Positions 28,701-39,000 of a stretch of 64,000 nucleotides of DNA are shown here, piece by piece. The stretch is from the NCBI RefSeq assembly GCF_051401765.1, contig NC_135073.1:1550001-1614000 (forward strand). Direction: 5' to 3'. The position numbers and the translations under genes are program-made. Within the stretch, counting starts at the first letter, position 1, and each line of letters starts with the position of its first letter. The notes under the pieces are model-generated. The model worked only from the letters and a program-made list of their open reading frames with translations, searched no databases and had not been told where the DNA came from. The stretch comes from Calliopsis andreniformis. Its lineage: Eukaryota; Arthropoda; Insecta; Hymenoptera; Andrenidae.

Positions 28701-31203
28701 GTAAAATGTTGGCCCATTTCTTATATGCACGATGTGCTGTTCTCCTTAAGGTCCCACTAGACTCAGGAATATTCACGTCCCTTGAACGAGTGGCATACAG
28801 TGATAAATCTTAAAGAAAGTATCACATCCCGCACAATATAAAGTAGAATATAACTAAAAAGTTAAGCAATTCCGGACATATGTGCACATGAACTTCTTTC
28901 ATTGTTTTCGTGTCTAGAATCTACCCTCAAAAATTGTTCCATATGTTTGGAAACATCCTGTATATATTAGCTTTTAATACTAAGTTTTGACGAAGGAAAT
29001 ACATTGAATGAAGGCTTTTTGAAGGACTATTCAAATATGAACTCTCATGAGTATAAAGAAATTCTAGAATATGATTTGCTATTATCTGCTAATATTAGTT
29101 GTTAATCCTTATTCGTTTTTATAGAAAGTAACTTTAAATATCAGAATTTGGAAGTTACAATATTTTAATTCTTTATATAGGTAATTATTTACAAGAACTG
29201 TGAATCAAGTTATAAATTTTATACAAAATTTGAATATATAAAAATATTAAATTTTTAAATTAGTTATATACCGTTTTCATGAAGTTAAATTTACATTTGT
29301 ATATACTAATTGTTTAAAATGTTTATATAAATGCATGAGTAACTTTTGTGCAATTTAATGGACAAAAATTTAATTAGTTAAAATTAAATGATTTCGAATG
29401 GTATACACATTATCTAGTCCCTTTTAAAGGTGAAGGTGTTTTAGATACTGGAAAGTGAATTTTACTTTTATTCTTTTACTTTATAGTGAAAATTTATGTT
29501 TCGAAATTACTAACTTAGAAGATATTTTAACTTTAGTTTTTAGGAGTAGATATAAATTTTGAAAAGAGGAACCATCCAGAAGAAAGATTAGAAGCAAAGA
29601 AAGAATGTGAAAGATTAGAAGCAAAGTAATATGTAAAAATAACAAAATTGTCATTCTATGAGACTCGAATCAAAGGATTTTGAGATTCATATTTTTATGT
29701 CTTAAATTTGTCTATAAGTTTTACCTAGGTAAAACTGGTCAAGTGGGTGAACAAGTGTGTCCACCTACCATCGAAATTATACTATTAATTTTAAATAAAT
29801 CTACCCCTTAACAAAGTATTCATAATTTTAAAAGCTATAGTTTTTAGAAGTTTTAGCCTAAACGCACATCTATTGACAATCGGTGATCAACAAATTTGTC
29901 CATCTAAAGTCCAATTACAAATTTTACATATCGATTGTTTTCTTATCCATTACATGGAAAAAGGATTGTTCTGTCCGTAGTCATCATTTAGATCGATAAA
30001 ATTGTCGGTTACCAATAGTCGATGGATGTGCATTTAAACAGTCCGAATAGCACACGAAGTCTTGAAAACGTCTATTTTATGTCCATTTCACGTCTGAACG
30101 TTTTATGACATAATTTTAACTAAAAACATCCGACATCGTACGTCTTAAAGACTTTCGAAAATATCCATAAGACGCTTTGAAGAGACACTACAGAGGAATC
30201 TTAAAGTCTTACACTTTTGGTCATCTTAAAGACTTATTTCTCTATATTATTTTTCACGGTAATATTATCGAAGTATTTACTTTCAGATTTTTAAAAATCA
30301 CTGAAGTCATAATAGATTGAAAATCCTGGAACGATAGTTAATTTATTTGTTAGTCTTATTGCTGTTGCGTCTTAAATTATATACAAAATAGTTAAGGTTT
30401 CTTAGAGTTTTTATTTGTCTAAATATGTAGTTGGAAAACTCATCAAAATCAATTTAGAATCCGATCCCAGTGTTAGGGTTGTCAGTAGCAGTAGCTATGC
30501 TTTCTCCAACATCTGGAAGGACTACGTAGTATGCATAACGATAAATCAATTATGGAGGGTTCGTGTGATTCATCTTTTCTGCTGATTAATCGCAGTATTT
30601 GCGAGGACTTGCGAAGGTTTGTTGACACCTCTCCCCTTAAGATACGCGAATCGAGATTTATGCGTCACGAAGTTCATTGGTTGAGAGACTGCAATTAATT
30701 ATAATAATTGGACGGGCGAGGGGATTGGTGTTTATTGCTTCAAATGGTTTCCCTTCTCGTTAGTGTCATTTAGATTTCTAACTATTTAGAATCAATTAAG
30801 ATGATACGCTACATTATTGAGGATTGTTATTTAAATATTATTTTAGGAGTAAAATAAAAGGTTTTCACTAATACTAAGCAATAAATGGGCAATACTTAGA
30901 GCTCTTGGAAGTAATGAAGTACTGCAAAAGTATAACAAACTAACAAGCAAGTTAATATTAGCAGTTATCTAATTAATGAAAGTAAACACTGAGCTCACAT
31001 TAACGATTATTAAACTGATGAAAATAATTTTATATTAATTGACATTTGACTTTTTCATAAGCTCAACCCTTTGCATTCCATGCCATGGTACTCTCTATAA
31101 GTGCCACAGTAGCAATGTTAGTGAAGTGCAAAAGGTTGATAAAGTTATAAAACATTCTTTCCAAAGAAGTGTATAAATATTAACTTACCTGGAGGTAAAA
31201 CAT
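16510..31203 (-). CDS. Pro-resilin-like RR cuticle protein, three coding exons
   Basis: The coding exons are complement of 31189-31203 (MFYLQ), 22452-22781 (110 codons) and 16510-16776 (88 codons plus TAA), giving 203 aa. All junctions are phase 0 with GT-AG borders. MFYLQIVILCMAIVHVLC forms a good signal peptide, then LPPGTRRNTYLPPEPTKGYN, a motif typical of pro-resilin-like proteins. The middle is Pro/Thr/Tyr-rich (GYPPPGPRPTPEFPDYG). After a HDHHHH patch comes a Rebers-Riddiford chitin-binding domain (about residues 125-185) with FNYAV, DGDIVRGEYRVQLPDG and YTADWKHGF. The product should be secreted and bind chitin in cuticle. The two downstream exons are secure as coding DNA, and their joining is strongly supported by phase and domain order. 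The 15-base first exon is an inference from phase, donor and signal peptide. The introns (8.4 and 5.7 kb) are full of transposon relics. Confidence 0.8.
17229..18605 (+). pseudogene. Broken transposase: DUF4817-like helix-turn-helix plus DDE_3-like domain
   Basis: The N-terminal part starts at ATG 17229 (MARYFNQEYVDMLLALGTCR and NRYYAEKFSNCRHPDRK), typical of the DUF4817 DNA-binding segment of insect transposases, and stops at 17376-17378. The middle is frameshifted, but family-like words survive (RDYVPRMNFCHWLLE near 17950). From 18141 to the TAG at 18603 one frame is open for 154 codons with a single TGA at 18375-18377. It contains VWTGIIDNQIVGSYFLPDNL, FQHASPHFTGLVLNFLN, WIGRDGKIY-stop-PPKSPDLT and DFYLWRHVKEK, the conserved C-terminal half of the catalytic domain. 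The stop falls where relatives usually have Trp. No active product is expected. Confidence 0.8.
17535..17760. other. GC-rich block inside the transposon
   Basis: About 220 bases of markedly higher GC content (runs such as GCAGCCCCGGGGGAAAACCC) interrupt the AT-rich transposase relic. Both strands are open across much of the block. It is probably a nested insertion, but I could not identify termini or a family. Confidence 0.4.
19000..19137 (+). other. Short coding-like fragment, unidentified
   Basis: Forty-five codons are open between stops, with protein-like composition (RILEGELRPCILIDTALDNF followed by LEAKIKHLHDVTRGQDV). It lies between two DNA transposons within the cuticle-gene intron. 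No start codon or splice signals are obvious. It may be a relic of another element or a captured exon piece. Confidence 0.2.
19157..20027. mobile_element. 871-bp foldback MITE with TA target duplication
   Basis: Two arms of about 320 bases are inverted copies of each other around a spacer of roughly 230 bases. The termini read RGGGTGTTACCTCTAACG and are flanked by TA at 19155-19156 and 20028-20029, pointing to a non-autonomous Tc1/mariner-type element. Open frames inside it (such as 19457-19717) are not genes. Confidence 0.8.
20125..20143. repeat. AAAT microsatellite
   Basis: About four and a half copies of AAAT. Confidence 0.8.
21278..21345. mobile_element. Terminal fragment of a MITE family also seen near 28.4-28.96 kb
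   Basis: The segment TTCATTGTTTTCGTGTCTAG followed by a CTACCC-type stretch closely matches 28894-28930. It is probably one terminal arm of a decayed element. Confidence 0.5.
21356..22132. repeat. Inverted pair of a GACGTCTT-rich repeat around a G17 run
   Basis: The left unit (21356-21748) begins CCCAGATACCACACGACGTC and ends in the reverse complement of CCCAAATAGCACAGAG. After a run of 17 G (21746-21762), the right unit (21763-22132) runs in the opposite orientation and is truncated at its far end. Both are packed with short variants of GACGTCTTAAAGACGT. Together the arms could form a hairpin of about 380 base pairs. A complete single unit lies at 61238-61544 and a partial one at 30043. It is probably a non-autonomous DNA element; the family is unknown to me. 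Confidence 0.75.
22452..22781 (-). CDS. Cuticle gene exon 2: signal peptide core and Pro/Thr-rich linker
   Basis: The exon follows the acceptor TTGTTACAG, starts with IVILCMAIVHVLC and ends PSG before the donor GTAAGT. Phase is 0 at both ends. It encodes the hydrophobic core of the signal peptide, the LPPGTRRNTYLPPEPTKGYN segment and the Pro/Thr-rich linker. Confidence 0.88.
23092..23330. mobile_element. Mariner-like terminal relic
   Basis: The stretch starts with TA-CAGAGTGTTTGAAAACATG and continues with a TTAGAAATTTCAAGGG motif. A related sequence occurs at 56750-56880. I see no matching right terminus, so the boundaries are approximate. Confidence 0.4.
24440..24690. other. GC-richer island in cuticle-gene intron 1
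   Basis: A locally GC-richer stretch carries a 10-base inverted pair, CGTTAAGCGA at 24460-24469 and TCGCTTAACG at 24559-24568. It may be a regulatory module of the cuticle gene. No coding signal is convincing. Confidence 0.3.
25052..25425. mobile_element. 374-bp MITE with TA target duplication
   Basis: The termini are CAGGGTGCTATAATTATAGC and, on the other strand, CAGGGTATAACAAATATAGC. The similarity runs about 80 bases inwards (shared TTCAATATTT and AATTGGAGC). TA flanks both ends (25050-25051 and 25426-25427). It is non-coding. Confidence 0.8.
25932..25980. repeat. Short tandem duplication, about 27-bp unit
   Basis: TTGATAGCTGAGAAGAATAC plus a few bases occurs twice in a row. Confidence 0.8.
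28421..28960. mobile_element. Composite of decayed Tc1/mariner-type termini
   Basis: Two direct copies of a terminal-like segment (about 28421-28530 and 28581-28675; shared TTTGGAGGATARRTTCTA and CACATATG-type motifs) are followed by an inverted copy (28866-28960) that ends CATCCTG next to TA. The arrangement suggests a MITE with an internal duplication, or two nested relics. Confidence 0.55.
30043..30235. repeat. Partial GACGTCTT-rich repeat unit
   Basis: It begins CCGAATAGCACACGAAGTCT and follows the same order of motifs as the left end of the unit at 21356, then breaks off near 30235. It looks older and more diverged than the other copies. Confidence 0.65.
31189..31203 (-). CDS. Cuticle gene exon 1 (15 bases, MFYLQ), predicted
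   Basis: The minus strand reads ATGTTTTACCTCCAG followed by GTAAGT. It keeps phase with the exon at 22781 and completes a signal peptide (MFYLQIVILCMAIVHVLC). A possible acceptor (TTTTCCACAG) at 31273-31282 suggests that the exon extends to 31272 as 5' UTR. Other tiny start exons cannot be excluded. Confidence 0.6.
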
Positions 31204-32753
31204 GTTTTATGGGCAACAATGTTGACCCAGGCGTAGTGAACTGAATTCTCGCACCGCTTTTGCAATAGAACACTGTGGAAAATTGAAAATCAACCTTTTA
31301 CAAAAGCACTACAAAATCCATTGACTGCTGTAATACCTATTTGCCGCAATAACTATTTCAATATAGTTTAATAATTTTAATAATTTAACGATTTTTATTT
31401 AATTAAAGATGAAATTCATTTAGAATTATCATAGGATTATTTTATTACAATTAAGTAATTAGTCCTTTGAAGGTTCACGGTATAAATTAAATTCCATTAA
31501 AATATTATGCTTTTTTGGGGATTTTAAATTATAATAATCCCGAGCTTTGATTGAAAGGAAGCATAGATTACGTGCTTTGCGTCATAGAGGGTTGAATAGA
31601 CCTCGACGGCATTTCACGGTTAACCACACCCTGACTGCAATTGTTCGTAGCATTGCATGCATACACACCACTCCCTGGGAATAACGAGATATAGGTTCAG
31701 TAACTTTATGTTCTCCATTCTTAAATCTCGTGACTGAATCAACGAATTATTCCATTTGATTAATTAATTTTTGTGGAAAAAAGTAAATAAAAAACACTAA
31801 CATAAGTAAATGTAATCCGAATAAAAATAAAAGACATTAATATTAGAAACTTACTTATTCGTAACAAAAGATTTCACAAATTTAAGATATTTGAGGAGCC
31901 TTAAATGAGTAAAAAATTTTAAAAGTTTTGATAATGTACTCATACGAGTAATACATATAAATAATTTGATTATAAGAAACCCAAGTAGAATAAGTAGCTG
32001 AGTAATTTCAAAAGTTCTTTAGTTAATTCTTTGAGTAATCTCAGAAGTTTGAAAATTTTTAGCGGTTTGAGATATTTTAATAGGAAACAGATTGAGTTAT
32101 CAAAAAAGTATGAATGATTTAACTTCGAGGAATTCTTTTTTTTCAGAGATAAGAAATTTACAGTTTCGATAATTTTCGTACTCAAAACAGAGGAAATAGA
32201 AAATCGACTCCAATTAAAAATGTATAACTTTCAAGTCACTTCACCTATAAAAGACAGAAGTTTTAAAATTTGAAATACCAAACAACTAAAAAATTTAAAT
32301 GAAAATCCATGTCTTTACTATTTTTATTGTACTAACACATACTCTAAACATAATGGTATCATGAAAAATTCAACAGAATATTTATCTTATGAGTTGTGTG
32401 TATGTAGCTCCATATTCACGAACTTTTTTTGTAGTTTAACTTTCACAAAAATCCCTTTCCCCTTCATAAAACTATCAATAGAGTCCTCTAGGAAAATTCG
32501 AACGAATCGCCAAATTCTGAGCTCTCAAAGAAATATTATATAGAAAATGTAACAAACTTTTCCACAAGGTATCACTTAACAAAAAGAAAAAATAAAAGAC
32601 TTCTAATTCCATGAGGAATAGAGTCAGAGGAACACAGTGTCGTTAGAGGGTGGTTCAACAGTGAAGCGTTGTCGAAGTGTCTGACGAGTGCCCTTACGGT
32701 CGGACTTTCGTCGTAACTAACACGGAAAATACAGTTGTTGAGGCACGTGTTGT

Positions 32754-32845
32754 CTTTTTATACCGATATATCGTTGCACTCCGGCACTGCTGTGAATAAA
32801 GTCAGTACGTAACTGCTCGGCATGCTGGTAGGTTGGGTTTATATA
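32754..32845 (-). promoter_or_regulatory. Candidate promoter of the cuticle gene with two TATA boxes
   Basis: On the minus strand TATATAAA (32838-32845) is followed about 30 bases downstream by GAGCAGTTACG, and TATAAAAAG (32754-32762) by GTGTTAGTTACG. Both resemble arthropod TATA-initiator pairs (T/G-CAGT, TTAGT). Cuticle-protein genes usually have TATA promoters. A possible 5' UTR donor is GTAAGG near 32693-32698. Transcription here is inferred. Confidence 0.45.
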
Positions 32846-32925
32846 GCGTGGCTCTAATAAGATGATACTTGGACGCGTTGGGTCCCCCAAGAAGAAGAAC
32901 AGAAGGAGGGGGTACAGGATGATGC

Positions 32926-32980
32926 GCCTTGTTGCCTTGCTTCGCTTTACCTTGCCTCACCTTGCCTTAGAACCTTGCTG
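32926..32980. repeat. CCTTG-rich short repeat cluster
   Basis: About six copies of CCTTG or CCTTGC spaced 5-15 bases apart, about 80-140 bases upstream of the distal TATA box. They may be a simple repeat or a cluster of binding sites. Confidence 0.5.
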
Positions 32981-34139
32981 ACCTGTCGAGAGATCAACCA
33001 GTGGAGGATGAATTCTGTACCACTTTCTCCTCGTGTTATCAACCCCTCAAGTACTGTGGACCCAAACGGTGTTCCTTTTATTATTATAAACGTTATTCAT
33101 AGACAGATGCATTATATGACAAGTACGTGTATCTTCATATGACTGAAATGAAAGTTATACGTTATGTTATCGTATCAGTCTACAACAATTTCTGTAGGTG
33201 ATGTCTTCTAGAAAAAATTGCAGAAGGAAAGGTCCCGATGATACACGTGACAAATCGCTTTACATCGTGGGAAGGCTAATCCGGATCAACACGAGCCAAA
33301 TGATCTTTCGAGCCATTCGTGCGCTGACTTCTTAGCCTGTAGAAGGTGCAGCATGAAGAAGTCGTTCTACCGATAATCGCGCTTGCTATCGGAAAGAATT
33401 TGATATTTCATAGGTGTTCAGAACGATCGAGAAGCATTCGATGCACCAATGAAGTATTCTATTGAGTCTTATTGTCTGCGATTCCTTCTGCATTTATTAA
33501 TCGATAGGAAATGCATCTTTTCTTGATTAACCCTTTCTGCAATTCTTGTTGCTTAGAATTCTGCATGAGAAATTAGGATGTAACTACAAGGATGTAAAAG
33601 AACGTAAAATGCTAAGAAATGTTTTTTTTTTTTGAGATTGGTGACTGACTTACTAAAAGAGTTCGTTTTACAGTATTTATAATTCATTGAATGTTTTTAT
33701 AAATATAGTGATCTATCCCGAAGATCAAAGCGGATCCCACTTAATTTTTTTTAATGGGACGATAAAAATAATCTTACGTTTTTAAAAATTTAACCTTATT
33801 GCAAGAATAAAATATTACTTTATATGTTACATAATTGGTAAATTATTATATTTGTAAAAAATGGAGCGGCTCGTATCTTTTCTTTACAGAAAAAATAGCC
33901 TGGTAAACATTAAAACTATATGAAGACATTCCATTTAACAGTTTTGCCTAAAACTTCATATTGTGTAATCCACTATTATTTTTAAAATTTGCATTTTGTG
34001 CTATTTTTCAATTCTTTTTTACTATCTGCTTCTCTCGTTGAACATAAATAATGAATTGCTTTTATAACAAATTTTTATAAAAAATGAAAAGTTAATGCAG
34101 TTCTGACTGTTGAGACTTTCGGGTGTAAGCCGTGTCCTT

Positions 34140-34205
34140 TTGGAATTATATTCCCAACGTTCTGCCAGCATTGCAACTAGCTTCATCAGAACTGTATGAT
34201 GCCGG
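34140..34205 (-). other. Degenerate hammerhead-ribozyme-like motif
   Basis: The minus strand carries CTGATGA (34183-34189), then a potential five-pair stem GCTAG/CTGGC closed by an eight-base loop, then GAA (34160-34162) and a hairpin-capable GGAATATAATTCC. This is the order of hammerhead core parts. The expected UH cleavage position and the first stem-II pair are not convincing. Such motifs accompany Penelope-like retroelements; this may be a dead relic. Confidence 0.25.
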
Positions 34206-36038
34206 GTCGTGAAAGCCTCAAATCTCTGAAAAGTTAATGTTGTATAATTAAATTCCAATCTGGGTGTGGAATGGTAGGATAACATGAAGAGACAAATTAT
34301 TTTTTTATCTAATATTAGAGTTATTAACAGCCGATATGTATTTACTTATTCATAAGCTATGTAGATGTGTCTAAAAAAAGGGGAATGGTATGAATTGCTT
34401 TCTCTATCGAAAAATAAAAGAAATCAATGATAGCCTCTTCATCCCAAAACATACCTGATCAACTACTATACCATAGAGGTGTGTTCCATAACAACTTCAA
34501 ATGTATGTCGAAAAGGTGAATTTTTCATGACGTGCATCCACATTTTTGCGTATTATCAGTACATCCTCAGTTCACAGGTTCGTCGAGCAAGAGGAGAAAG
34601 GTACGCGCGAATACGCACGCTCGGAATTGCTTAGCGAGCAATCCGCTCAGTCTTACGTGCATCCAACAACGCGGAGCAAGACCAGGTCAGGGCAGAGCAC
34701 GGCTCAGAGTCTCGCTTCAACCCTTTCACGGCCGAGGAAATGCCTCGTATCTGCGCTTACATGGTAACGAGCGACGTCGCGATTTCGAAGCCACGGACAC
34801 CACTGAATTTATTACATTCTCAGCTGTATAGCTCTAAATCCTTCTCTAACTCACACCAGTCGTCAGACTTTCCTACTTGACGCTCTTTCGATGCTCACAT
34901 TTTGAAAGCTACCCTTCCTTCCACTTTCATATAAGTAAGTACATAGTGGTTCAGACTAGCTGGTTATTAATTTTAGTTATGCTGGGAAGATAGGTTGCAG
35001 CAATGATTAAAACCATTAGTTGTCTCTTCAATGCAGTTGTGCCATACTTACTGAGAGAAATTATGATTTATGACTTGAAAATTACTTCTTCATCGATACT
35101 TCTCCACACTTTTCTTATGATCATATCATACATATTTCCCTCGAGAACTGTGCCTGTCAGTTTGAAAATCAAGCATTCAGAATTCTAATGTTGGAGCTGA
35201 ACAAGTATATCAAATGTTCAAGTATAATACAACTTTATTTATATAAACTTATCCAGAGACAAAATGGTTAAGGTAAAAGGAACTCACTAAATTTGCTTAT
35301 CACCTATGTTCTATTTAAATGACCGAAAATGTTGGGTAACTGGATTCAAACATCATAGATGGTCATAAAAGTATCTGACAGCTTAATACAATTAAAGAAA
35401 TTACTTTCTTCGTTCATTTATGTTATAAATATGTTTAACTCTTAACTGGTGTAGGACTAGGGGCACAGAATTTACACTATTTCACTTTTAATATCATTTA
35501 TGTAAAATATCAGTGAATTAAATAAATTGAAAAGTTGTAAATTTTCTGATCACTATTATTAATCATTTTTAATAATGGAATGGTAGTAATTGTATCACAT
35601 TATGTTATAATAATGATATCATAGCAGTTAAGTGTTAAAAGCAACGTTCCATAATAATGTAATAATCTGTTATTAGTTATTTTCTTTTTTACTAATATGA
35701 CGTTTTCCATAAAGTTAATTAAATATTAAACATGACTGAATATTTATGTAGTCATCTGCGTGTTTTAACACATAGGAACCTACTAATATAATAACGAAAT
35801 TGTAGAAACAAAAACCTGCCAATTGATTGCAAATGAATTATGATTACTTGATTAAATTTTGTTTGTTTTAATCGTATGTGTGAACTTGTCTATTTTTAAA
35901 TTTGAAATATTATTCGACAATAGATCAGATAATAATCTGAGTTATTATTGTTGTAAATCTGCTTATTTGAATTTAATATAATAGCCTGAATTTTTTAAAG
36001 TTACTTAATCGATTTCGCATTCTTTCTAAATTAGAATA

Positions 36039-36079
36039 GAAAATGTTAGAATTGAAAATGTTAGAATTGAAAATGTTAG
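36039..36079. repeat. 15-bp tandem repeat, 2.7 copies
   Basis: GAAAATGTTAGAATT is repeated perfectly, the last copy partial. Confidence 0.85.
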
Positions 36080-39000
36080 TCAGTAAACATAATTGTTACT
36101 TAACAAAGTCTGTAAGTCGGGATATGTAACACGATTAACTGTTAAACGTACAATTTAATTCTACCGTATAGAATATGACGAGAAGATAAGTATAAGAGGT
36201 GATCTTATTACATTAAAAATTGTTTTTGGAATAAACTTATTATTACGAATATCAGAGCATAGGACTTCATAGAATAAATGGAGTTCTACATTACATAGAC
36301 AGACTTTCTAAGGAAACAAGGAAATTTTTGCACCTCTCCGTTTGTTAAAATAAAATAGCTTATGGGTTGTTACATTTCTTATCAATTCATTGAAAATAAA
36401 TAATTCTTGTTTAAACCACATTTCTCTGTCATCTATAATTTTAGCGATTTTATAATAATAAATTTTTACCGCAATAATTCAATATGTATGTTAAAATTAA
36501 TACTTTAATTTATGTTTCATACATCTGAATTTTACTTCAGTAAATGTTCAAAATGTTACCCCTTCACTTTCAAACACACCTACCATTCACGTGGTAGCAA
36601 CAACACGTTCACGCTTTCATTAAAGTTTGCCATTTTCGAATGTCTGTTGTCAGCAAACAGGTAAGTACTGATTGGAGAATGCTTGCCAATCCTATCTAAT
36701 CGGTCTATCGAGACATTATTGATAAACTCTTGAGAGAAATTACTATTCGCAATGTATATGGTAGGTATATAAAGAAAATCTGAACCTATACAAATAACTT
36801 CTGCGAAAAAGGTTATTTATTAAAGATGATGAATTATTGAACTTACAATTTAATTGTGGTAAAATATGAATCTTCGCATAAGATAATTTTCTTTGTATAT
36901 TCTTGATATTTGGAAACAAACTTATAAATAGAATAATTGGATGTGGGCTGTCTGGATGGAAGTTAATTGTAACAATGTCTTTAAAATAACAAAGTATAAA
37001 AAAATGTGTTGAGAAAATATTTTATCTTTAATTAGTGGTAGTTTACTAACAGTTAATTCATTTATTGTTATTACAGTAGTTTTACTACGACATAAGTATA
37101 GTGCAGCTGTGGAAATTAGATGTTAGTCGGTATTCCTACAATTAGTATATTATCAGTATATTATGGGCTTACCTTACGAAATAAGATTTTGTCACCGATA
37201 CTAATACTTTTTCACATAATTTTATAATAATATAATGTTTTATTAGGATCATTTGCCTATTATTATACAATTATTATTTATTTACTACAAATTACAAAAA
37301 TTTAATTTTGATCGTAGCAAATTCTAAATGTATACAGTTTGTATTCATTAATCTTTAGTTAAGACAAAATAATCGCTTCTGTTCTGAAAATGCTTTTCTT
37401 ACAGTTATAAATAAGATTGTCACAGAAAAAACGGTAAACAGTGATTGTGTTAACTTTAATTTTAAAACATTTGAGTCTTATAGTAACAATTAATCAACAT
37501 TCTACTTTCGTTAAGAAATAAGCTTTCCAGGAATGTTAACTCTCTGAATGTGCTCTCGAAATGTGAATCAATGAGGAAATAATTAATTAAGAATTATTTT
37601 AACATGCTTAGCAGTTTACAACAATTTTCTGTAAAAGAAATTAATATAAAGGTCTCACTTTTAAATAAGCCTTCATTATAATTTCAAAACAAGTGGGTAC
37701 AGAAGTGAACAAAGAAATGGTTCTTGTGACAAATCTGATTTGTATCATGTATCAAAAAGTAGAATAGTACTTTTTTATCACGACTAATTCTCGGTTTGAA
37801 AGATCATGTAGGTAATTATACTTAAAAAACTGGTAGGTAATGAAATTTGAACGAGATGAATCGAAAACTGGGAAAGTGGGCAACGAATCAACGACAGCGA
37901 ATCACTTCGAAAATGTAAACCAAGTTCTCGTATTTATCTGGGGCAACGATTATCTATGGGGCAACCTGTTACGTGTCAGAAGTCATTCGGACCAAGTTGA
38001 GCTAATAACTTAGCCACTTTCAAGCATCTGATTGCAGTCATTTCGTGGAACATCGGTGAGATGTTTCGTAAAAGAATATCGGACAAGGAAAACGATCGTC
38101 GCCGTTTCTGTTTCTATATTTTTAATTGAGTTCCTGATTGGTTAACTTTTTTATGCAAGGCCAGGTTCTTAATTAAATGAAAATAAACGATAATGAGTAT
38201 AATGTGCATTTCAGAGATCAATTTTTTATGGAAGAGTAACCGATTCAATGAAAAGTACTTTCGATGTTATAACTCGTTTTAGTAAAAGGTTGTTCAGAGG
38301 AAAAAATGATAAAAGATACTATCGGGAATTTAAAGATTCAGTTTTCTCATCAAAAACATAATTGATAAAATGTATCTATCTGAGACTGTTTTTGTATACC
38401 ATAAAAAACCATTAAATCATTGCTGTGTTTCGATTTCATTATACAATGCAATAAAATGAAATAAATAATTTATTCTATTCTTTTACACTACTCTCGTAAT
38501 ATCATTTTCTTCTGTGCATGTGTATTTTAATTTTGAAAAATAAAATCTATCGGATTAATTCAGTGTATGACGCTGTTTAACCCTCAATTTACTGACCTGG
38601 AGTCGGATGAACTTCGCATGATACATCTTTATTATTGCTCCCATTTAAGTATATAAAACTTCATAACGCAACTTGATATGAAATATAAATTATACCTAGT
38701 TCTTATATAACAATTAACGTTATATTAAGGTGATAAATATTTAATACCACTTAGTTGTAATCGAAATCTTCGTATCCTAAAGTGTTATGTCCGTAGCTAA
38801 GGATTAATCATACTCCGAAATCATTAAATTATCACAGCGACAAAAAATTGCATCCTTATCGGTCGTATATCACCTCTGACGTGAGCTGGGAACTTTCCTA
38901 AATAAAACTTTAATCTAGTGGCAAATCATACATATACAAAGTACTAACGTCCAATGAGAGTTAATATTTTCATGAAAATTTAGTAGTGCAAAACTAGTGT

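Noticed and set aside
34532..34831. Open frame of 99 codons in a GC-richer island
   Set aside because: Arg/Ser/His-rich with overlapping long frames; GC-rich composition alone explains the lack of stops.
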